A DNA stretch of 15,726 bases from Chlamydomonas sphaeroides (taxonomy: Eukaryota; Chlorophyta; Chlorophyceae; Chlamydomonadales; Chlamydomonadaceae). Shown in pieces: positions 11,301 to 15,726 of this stretch (its first letter is position 1; every line of letters starts with the position of its first letter). The notes beneath the pieces were generated by a model. The model was not told the origin of the DNA and did no database searches. It saw only the letters and a list, made by a program, of their open reading frames with translations. The stretch lies in contig BDDC01001926.1 in NCBI GenBank assembly GCA_001662425.1, forward strand, positions 1 through 15,726, written 5' to 3'. Position numbers and translations under genes: made by a program.

Positions 11301-13692
11301 ATGGTGCCTCTGTCATGAAGCATCTGGCCTTTGAGTTTGCAGAATTTTTGTGTGTGGGGCACCGCCTCTTTATAATGCCTGTGCCAATCACCCAACACAC
11401 ACACGAGACTGTTGACTCACCGCACCTCTTTGCCTCCGCAGCTCCCTTCTTCTGCTTCAGCCACCTAGTGATGAGAATTGATGTCCAGGCCTACTTCAGC
11501 CTGCTGGCGCCCCCCGCCTTCCCCACGAATCCGGCGCCTTCGCGCACCAACGTTGACTTGGTGCTCAACGAGACGGAGATCAACACTGCACTGACCATGG
11601 CGCGCAACCGGTGCGGCAGGACCGATCATCGTGCATACACCTGTTTGAGGTTATCTGTGTTCTGACACGTCTTATTAAGGGTACATTGAGAGCCCATATA
11701 CGGTCTTAGCTGGTACCAGCAACAGCTGGGGTCCATGCTTGACACGCCGAATACACGTGCAGTGCACACTATGCGACTCATATCACGTCTAAATACATGT
11801 GTGATTCACCCACATACGGTACTTGCAGGCAGTGCTCCATCCAGTGCTCGTAAATTGCCCCAACAATGTCGCTGTACTCGACCCACAGGCAGTGCACGCG
11901 CACTTTCCGCTTTGGCCGGCGGCACGGCAAGTGGTGAGAAGGGTCCTAAATAAGATGACAGCATGTATGTGACACGTCCCTGCACGCACCGCGGAATGCC
12001 GTATTCCTTGCTGCAGAATTGATGTGGATTGGTGCACTGATACATTCAAAAGAACGTCTCCCCCATGGCCTCCTCCTTACGCTTGCCCCCTCCAGGGTTA
12101 TCAACGGCGAGACATGGCACTCGTCGCGCGTCATGGCCTCAGACGTGGGCCAGAGCACCTGGTGGGTCGGGGCTCGGGTGGGATGGAGCCAGAGGACTTG
12201 GGGGTGGACTGCTGGGGACATGGGGTGACAGAAACGGGCTGCACAATTGCATTTGAACACTGTGTTTGGACCTTGCGATGTGCAACATGTGGCACGACAC
12301 ACATGTAGCCAACTGTCAATCAAATCTGCAGCTAGCCGCTGCTGATCCCAGCAACCCTGCTGTCTGACAGGGAGATCTGGTGCCTGGAGACGGGTGGAGG
12401 CTGGTACCATCCCATCCACATCCATCTGGTCGACTTCTACGTCCTCACACGCAACGGCCTAGAGGCACAGGTGCGCCGGTCGGCCATGGCTAGCACACAT
12501 GCATACGCACCGCTGCTAGGCATGTTGAAAGGATGGCGGCAAACGCGTGTGTCTCACAGCTGGCGTGCTGCACAATGCATCCCTGACTTTGCTCAGTATT
12601 GCACACAACGTGCCATACCGCCGTACAGGTCCACGAGTACGAGCGTTGGACGAGCAAGGACATGGTGGTCCTGGACCCTGGCTCCGAGGTGTCGCTGCTC
12701 GTGCGCTTTGGGCCGCACAGGGGAGAGTGTGAGTGGTGGGTGCATTGTGTTGTGTTATTGCAGCCTCACGGAAAAAAACAGAAATATAGATAGTCGCGAT
12801 GCGTGTAAAGCACATGTCGTTACATTCAAGAGGGCAGGCGTGTATGGGACACCCCGTGCCGACCACCAAGTCAAAGAGCTCACATCGCTCAGTTCCGTTA
12901 GGCAGTCCGCGTGTGGGACAGGTTCCCCACGCCACCACCATGCACAGACCATTCTGACCCCTGGCCTTCCCTGCACCCTGCCGCTGTACGCCAGACATGG
13001 CGCACTGTCACAACCTGGTGCACGAGGATCTCGAGATGATGCGCTCCTTTGATAACGTACACACGGGGGCGGGCCGTACAGCCAGTACGGCACTGCCCAT
13101 GCAGTACGACCCCGCCATTGTCAACAATCTGAACATCGTGTACGACCTGTGAGTCCATTTTGTGTAGCGGCAAGGTCATATGGTGCCGTAGCATCAAACC
13201 ATGGCCGTTCACTTGGGCATCCCTCAATGAAGTTTGTGGCTGTAGCTCAGCCTTTGCGGGTCACACGCTAGCCCACGGCACCCGCCAATACCCTTCCCCT
13301 GGATTGTGCAGGTACCGGGACCCGATGCACCCACCCGCCCGCTACAAGCCTACCAGCGGACTTGCACCGCTCCGTGCCTCTGGCAACACCGCCGTGCGCT
13401 TTGCAGTCGACAATGGCCTGTACCGGTGAGCAAGATATGTCAACCCATAGCAGCGGCCGCATGCTGCAGCATCCCACAGCGCTGTTGAGCACATAGTGAT
13501 GCTGCCCTCACGCCTGCTGACGTACGCATCAATACATGTGTGGTCAATGGTTACCATTATTTTGCTTCTCCCGCAAATGTGCCCCCCTGCAGCATCTTCT
13601 ACCCCGGCGGTGCCACCAATGAGTCGCCGCTGCTGGCGGACGCCAGCCGCAACCCCTGGAAGGTCAAAATGTGCAGGCAGCAGTGGCTCTAG
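2249..13692 (+). CDS. Secreted heme peroxidase-multicopper oxidase fusion protein (39 exons, 1379 aa)
   Basis: Exons: 2249-2515, 2605-3002, 3173-3307, 3408-3495, 3669-3740, 3938-4036, 4193-4258, 4388-4464, 4599-4644, 4957-5058, 5401-5499, 5633-5746, 5978-6045, 6156-6233, 6425-6521, 6795-6843, 7169-7244, 7405-7459, 7746-7796, 7995-8169, 8247-8320, 8550-8668, 8782-8907, 9057-9247, 9380-9487, 9628-9737, 9908-9958, 10203-10230, 10420-10471, 10629-10728, 10970-11049, 11149-11234, 11442-11610, 12096-12161, 12371-12470, 12629-12728, 12995-13148, 13312-13425, 13593-13692. All introns are GT-AG, phases agree throughout, and the stop is TAG. Product order: signal peptide, unknown module, proline-rich linker, plant-type peroxidase, Cys-rich and Asp-rich linkers, bilirubin-oxidase-type multicopper oxidase. 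The ATG at 2249 was chosen because it begins a clean signal peptide; a GTG 45 bases upstream is in frame but unlikely. Predicted role: extracellular oxidation of phenolic, tyrosyl, tetrapyrrole or metal substrates using H2O2 and O2 (inferred). The weakest junction is intron 21: GTATGG at 8302 with the acceptor ending at 8590 also keeps frame. Two separate genes are possible but no internal start or terminator forces this. Confidence 0.85.
2336..2721 (+). other. Unrecognised N-terminal module (residues 30-128)
   Basis: This part of exon 1 (to 2515) and exon 2 (from 2605) encodes about 99 residues between the signal peptide and the proline-rich linker. It has two Cys close together (residues 79 and 84), one N-glycosylation site (NVT, 68-70) and a short basic patch (GRRRLQG) followed by a hydrophobic beta-like stretch (VNIGGVISVSTIS). 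I recognise no domain family. It could be a small cell-wall-binding or propeptide region; the basic patch could be a processing site. Both ideas are inference. Confidence 0.5.
2722..2850 (+). repeat. Proline-rich (SPPP)n linker, hydroxyproline-rich glycoprotein type
   Basis: This part of exon 2 encodes 43 residues (129-171), almost all Pro, with Ser every fourth or fifth position (PPPSPPPSPPPS), one Leu, one Phe and an RPPK end. Such SPPP runs are the rod module of volvocine and plant extensin-like cell-wall proteins (pherophorins, VSP proteins), where Pro is hydroxylated and O-glycosylated. The DNA is a C-rich imperfect repeat of CCNCC and TCGCC units. The opposite strand gives a meaningless Gly-rich frame. 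The module points to a place in the cell wall or extracellular matrix. Confidence 0.85.
4721..4829 (+). pseudogene. Decayed partial copy of intron 9 end plus exon 10 start
   Basis: Within intron 9, 4805-4829 reads GTCACGCCTGTGGTTCCGGG and onward, nearly the same as the start of exon 10 at 4957 (GTCACGCCAGTGGCTCCGGG). It is preceded by CAG, as is the true exon. Similarity also shows upstream: CTTGTGCTTAC at 4721 against CTTGTGCTAAC at 4910. The copy lacks the rest of exon 10 and has no donor in register. It looks like a tandem duplication that has decayed. Confidence 0.5.
5059..5400 (+). other. Intron 10 (342 bases)
   Basis: This intron lies between GCTGCAAG|GTGCGC and AACCGCAG|TTCACG. It holds no exon that keeps phase and no repeat that I recognise. 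An open frame on the opposite strand across this intron and its neighbours is a shadow of high GC content. Confidence 0.6.
6597..6720 (+). mobile_element. 3' end of the same LINE-like family inside intron 15 (copy C, sense)
   Basis: From about 6636 the sequence GCCCGCCCTCCTGAATG... through GTGCTTTGCAC to TTGTAACAATTTCT lines up with copy A (about 80-140), including the TTGTAAC end and a pyrimidine-rich TTTCTC/TTTCTA tail (about 6683-6719). In front lies the tandem hairpin at 6601-6636. It is in the same orientation as the host gene and between the peroxidase and oxidase halves. TGTAA at 6678-6682 equals the algal poly(A) signal. Confidence 0.65.
6601..6636 (+). repeat. Two tandem copies of an 18-base hairpin unit
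   Basis: GGGGCTCACCCCATACGT (6601-6618) is followed directly by the same unit with one change (6619-6636). Each unit is itself an inverted repeat, GGGG-CTCA-CCCC. It takes the place of the GTGGGGA...TCCCACAC hairpin of copies A, B and D. It is probably a duplicated RNA stem of the retroelement 3' UTR. Confidence 0.7.
6844..7168 (+). other. Intron 16 (325 bases)
   Basis: A non-coding stretch between exon 16 (ending CCAAG) and exon 17 (starting GCCTGT). It holds no repeat or phased exon that I can support. Confidence 0.6.
7746..8320 (+). other. Asp-rich linker with calcium-site-like repeats (exons 19-21, residues 663-762)
   Basis: Exon 20 (7995-8169) encodes VDPDDDDLFGGPQDDDNDG and then VASTNDGV. 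The D-x-D-x-D-G type spacing (residues 688-712) resembles loops of thrombospondin type 3 or EF-hand-like calcium sites, though it is too short to assign to either. It joins the Cys-rich linker to the start of the multicopper oxidase. Exon 21 (8247-8320) continues with a Thr/Val/Pro-rich strand. In an algal matrix such a stretch could bind calcium and stiffen the junction; this is inference. Confidence 0.5.
11611..12095 (+). other. Intron 33 (485 bases), longest in the gene
   Basis: It separates ...TMARNR from VINGETW in the third cupredoxin fold, where the family normally runs straight through. It contains an exon-like stretch with a good acceptor (TTGCAG, ending 11829) and donor (GTGAGA, starting 11936). 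Including that stretch would meet a stop or break the frame, so I treat it as a pseudo-exon. Confidence 0.6.
12770..12950 (-). mobile_element. 3' end of the LINE-like family inside intron 36 (copy D, antisense)
   Basis: Read on the minus strand, the element starts near 12950 with TGGTGGTGGCGTGGGGA, then CTGTCCCACACGCGG. Later it gives CGCCTGCCCTCTTGAATGTA, then ATGTGCTTTACAC, and ends in a T-rich ATTTCTGTTTTTTT tail near 12770. It agrees with copy A in the hairpin and with copy C in the CTGAATG...GTGCTTT part, so it ties the four copies together. It carries an extra segment of about 55 bases between these parts that A and C lack. Confidence 0.65.
13149..13692 (+). other. C-terminal extension after the oxidase (exons 38-39, residues 1309-1379)
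   Basis: Exons 38 (13312-13425) and 39 (13593-13692) follow the last copper ligand by about 40 residues. They encode LYRDPMHPPARYKP, then a Ser/Ala/Gly-rich part and RIFYPGGATNES, ending in a basic KVKMCRQQWL. Bilirubin oxidases also carry an extended C-terminus after HEDxxMM, so this is probably part of the family fold. There is one N-glycosylation site (NES), no membrane segment and no clear GPI-anchor signal. The stop TAG is at 13690-13692. Confidence 0.7.
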
Positions 13693-14460
13693 GTGATGGC
13701 GGGATTGAATGGGATGGAACTGCCAGGGGACCATGCCAGCCCACAACCCAAGGATGTTACAGCACAACACAGCGCCTCCGTTCCCCAATGTTTGAACACA
13801 TTGCGAGCTCAACTGCTGCATGTACCAGGCTCTACATGATAATGCGTGTGTGCGCCACTGCACTCTGGTTTGCGATGTTGCCGTGCCATTGATGTTGCCG
13901 TGCAGCGGACATCTGTAGAAGTTGAGACGATTCATGTTTGCTTCTGTCTGATTGTCATGTTTTCTGCTCGTCTTGATGGATGACGGGCACCATGTCCGCA
14001 AACTTCACACCTAGCGGGCAGCAGCACGCAAACACAGGGATGTCGCCACAAACTGTAGCCATCTGGGTGTTTGCCGTCTGGATGCTTGCTGGTGGGAATT
14101 CAGTCCATCCAGTGGGCTAGTTATGCAGGGGGTTTTGCGCATGCTGTGCACCAGTGACACGGACTGCACGCATGCATGCTTCTTGTGAGTCATTGTGGAG
14201 CAGGACGGTGCGGTGAAGAATGGTCTACGTGCGCTGTTATATGACTACCCCGGTGATTACCACTGCAGGCATGTCGTGGTCGATTTTGCTTGTTGCTTAT
14301 GGTGATAGTGGTGTGTGCTGAGTGTGTTGCTGGCCAGCGGGTCTGGGGAAACATGGATTCCTTGGATTGCTTTAGGGTTTTGCCCTCATGCGGGAGTCCA
14401 CATCAGTGGTACTACATGGGCGTAACCACAAGTGTTGGCCTGTAACGCATGTGTTGCCTT
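13693..14460 (+). terminator. 3' UTR and TGTAA poly(A) signal of the fusion gene
   Basis: After the stop codon about 750 bases show no coding signal. The first TGTAA pentamer after the stop on the + strand is at 14441-14445. TGTAA is the usual poly(A) signal in Chlamydomonas and its relatives, with cleavage 10-20 bases downstream, so the transcript probably ends near 14455-14465. A long 3' UTR of this size is normal in these algae. Confidence 0.6.
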
Positions 14461-14504
14461 CAGAATAATTTACGGAATCGCACCGGACAAACTAGCATGT
14501 CAGC

Positions 14505-15158
14505 ATGCCACATTATCCCAACCAGCAAGCTCAGATAGACTCTGACGAACCAGCGGTTGGCAGCAACCACACAGGCCTGGCGCACGGGATGCTAACAGTT
14601 CTTCGTTCTCGGTGTGCTATGTCGGTTCACTGCGTGCTCCAAACAATGCTTGCCGCAGCGGACCAGCTCGGGTACGAGGGACCTGTGGACCGCAGCATGC
14701 ACACAATTTTCCTCATCGAGGTTGGCTACACATCCGACACCAGGCACAGTGCCGAACAAGAGGAGAAGGTGCAGCAGCATGCCACCCTCGCAGGCCTGCT
14801 GAGGGATGCTGGCTGGAAGGTGTCGTATGGCGGGCAAGAAGCCACGAGCCTCGGCATTGCAGGCACCGTACGGAAAGACCTGCGCAGCATGCTCACTACT
14901 CTTGGGGTTAAACGTCCAGCTGGTGTTCTCAAACAGCTCCACGACCCCGCCATGGACTACATGGACTGCATCATCTCCAAGCGACACCACATGGAGCGGG
15001 CACCCAGCAGCGGGGGTGAGCACCCCATGCATGTGCCAACAGCGCAATCGAGCACTGCCCTTGCACAACGGTGGTGGGCGTGGGGATGTTGTCCCACACA
15101 TGGCCTACCCTCCTTAAGTGACGTGGGCCCTGCTCATGTTGTAACCATTTTTATTTAA
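14505..15158 (+). pseudogene. C-terminal fragment of a retrotransposon ORF (nuclease-like end)
   Basis: An open frame of 217 codons contains MHTIFLIEVGYTSDTRHSAE, then an EEKVQQHATLAGLLRDAGWK stretch and LGIAGTVRKDLRSMLTTLGV. I recognise this order (hydrophobic strand with E-x-GY and S-D, helix with K and H, G-W-x-V, then LG-x-x-GTV) from the C-terminal part of reverse transcriptase proteins in algal non-LTR elements, where it fits a PD-(D/E)XK-like endonuclease. The assignment is from memory of the pattern and is tentative. No reverse transcriptase domain lies upstream, so the copy is 5'-truncated. The frame runs past ERAPSSGG into the non-coding 3' UTR shared with copy A, so its original stop seems lost. 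Confidence 0.5.
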
Positions 15159-15165
15159 TTACCTA
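15021..15165 (+). mobile_element. 3' end of the LINE-like element (copy B)
   Basis: It aligns base for base with 1-150 (offset 15020), apart from single changes and one short gap around 15115-15120. It keeps the hairpin GTGGGGAT...GTCCCACAC, TACCCTCCTTAA and TTGTAACCATTT. It directly follows the retroelement ORF fragment, which shows that the shared 3' sequence belongs to that element. Many differences from copy A are CG in A against TG or CA here. Confidence 0.75.
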
Positions 15166-15726
15166 ACCATGCATGTCACAATTTGCTACAGTGTCGACTA
15201 TATTCCATATGTGACATGTTTGCCATGCCCGTCCATCCAAATGGCCATGATAGATGCAGCTTCGTGCCAGGGTATGTGGAGGTGCCCCTCTGGTGGACCT
15301 CTGCCGGTGGATCGATAGAGTGTTGGCCATCAAGTTGATGGTGCAGGACTGGTTTGGGCTGCATGACTTCACATACTCGAGTTCCAGCAGTGTTCCGCTG
15401 TGTGGTGCTGGGCGGATAGGTAGAGCAGCCCGCTTGGCATCAGGGGCTCACGGCAAGCGAGAGGCAAGGGCCGGGGAATGACAGTGCAGGGCTAGGGGGC
15501 AGAGAACACCAGCCATTAGGGGCTAGCGGGTAGAGTAAAAGGAGCCAAGGCACCAGGAGGCGGGGAGAAACTAGCAGGTAGAATCAGGAGGTGGTGCCGC
15601 GACGCAGAGGCACGTTAGGCATTAATGAGCGGACCACCCCTTCTTGGCCGCGTCGGCAAGCGGGCGGGTTGTGTTTAGGGGACCGCCGGACGTCGCCGAC
15701 CCGGACTCCGACGATGGCGCTGGGTG
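15166..15726. other. Right flank with no supported gene; degenerate CTAG-centred repeat
   Basis: I see no gene. Three degenerate units sharing CTAG followed by GGGGCAGA, CGGGTAGAGTA or CAGGTAGAATC occur near 15491, 15522 and 15571, in a purine-rich stretch (about 15480-15600). The last about 100 bases are an open + frame ending in an acidic run (DPDSDDG), which might be the edge of an exon outside the window, but nothing confirms it. Confidence 0.35.

Larger units (their letters stand above)
8550..13148 (+). other. Bilirubin-oxidase-type multicopper oxidase (exons 22-37, residues about 763-1290)
   Basis: Three cupredoxin folds can be followed. Fold 1 (about 815-975) has MTYNGTSPGPSF, HLHG (896-899), then GWAED, KDYYYSNRR, WYHDH (933-937) and ENAYWGLSGLYVV. 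Fold 2 (about 1003-1130) has VNGVPWP, WNRFRWL and AERYEVVCDF. Fold 3 (about 1165-1285) has VINGETW, GWYHPIHIHLVDF (His 1204, 1207, 1209) and YMAHCHNLVHEDLEMM (His 1261, 1263, 1267; Cys1262; Met1272). All ten His plus Cys and axial Met for the type 1 copper and the trinuclear cluster are present. The order and wording match fungal and bacterial bilirubin oxidase and CotA laccases rather than plant laccases. Reaction: four one-electron oxidations coupled to O2 reduction to water. The natural substrate cannot be read from the sequence. Confidence 0.88.

Noticed and set aside
11830..11935. Possible cassette exon in intron 33 with good acceptor and donor
   Set aside because: Entering in the required phase meets a TAA, or with the acceptor four bases later leaves in phase 1 instead of phase 2. 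The protein family also has no insert at this point.

Overview
The window looks like nuclear DNA from a green alga, probably a volvocine (Chlamydomonas/Volvox-type) chlorophyte. It is GC-rich, and one gene on the + strand is cut by about 38 short GT-AG introns (roughly 77 to 485 bases). That gene encodes an SPPP-type hydroxyproline-rich stretch as in algal cell-wall proteins, and its 3' end carries a TGTAA poly(A) signal. The species is not determined.

Almost everything between 2249 and 13692 is this one gene. I reconstructed 39 exons by hand; every junction keeps the reading frame and the sum is 4140 nt (1379 residues plus stop). The predicted product is secreted. In order it has a signal peptide, a small unrecognised N-terminal module, a 43-residue proline-rich linker, a plant-type heme peroxidase domain with distal Arg/His and proximal His intact, a cysteine-rich linker, an Asp-rich calcium-site-like linker, and a complete bilirubin-oxidase-type multicopper oxidase with all ten copper-binding His plus the type 1 Cys and Met. 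One chain would therefore join an H2O2-using heme enzyme to an O2-reducing copper enzyme in the extracellular matrix. I know of no described protein with this architecture, and it is the main discovery candidate.

Layout: 1-150 is the 3' end of a LINE-like retroelement. 151-2118 holds no gene I can support. 1797-2140 holds a cluster of GAAAC motifs followed by a CCAAT/TATA-like core promoter. 2249-13692 is the fusion gene, and 13693 to about 14460 its 3' UTR. 14505-15165 is a second, longer retroelement fragment with part of its ORF. 15166-15726 is mostly featureless.

Four copies of the same retroelement 3' end occur in the window: two flank the gene in direct orientation and two lie inside introns 15 and 36. 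The intron-15 copy is in sense orientation, lies exactly between the peroxidase and oxidase halves, and carries a TGTAA signal shortly after an in-frame intronic stop. That could allow a peroxidase-only short transcript. Intron 9 holds a decayed partial copy of exon 10. All of this is from reading the sequence; no alignment or database search was run.
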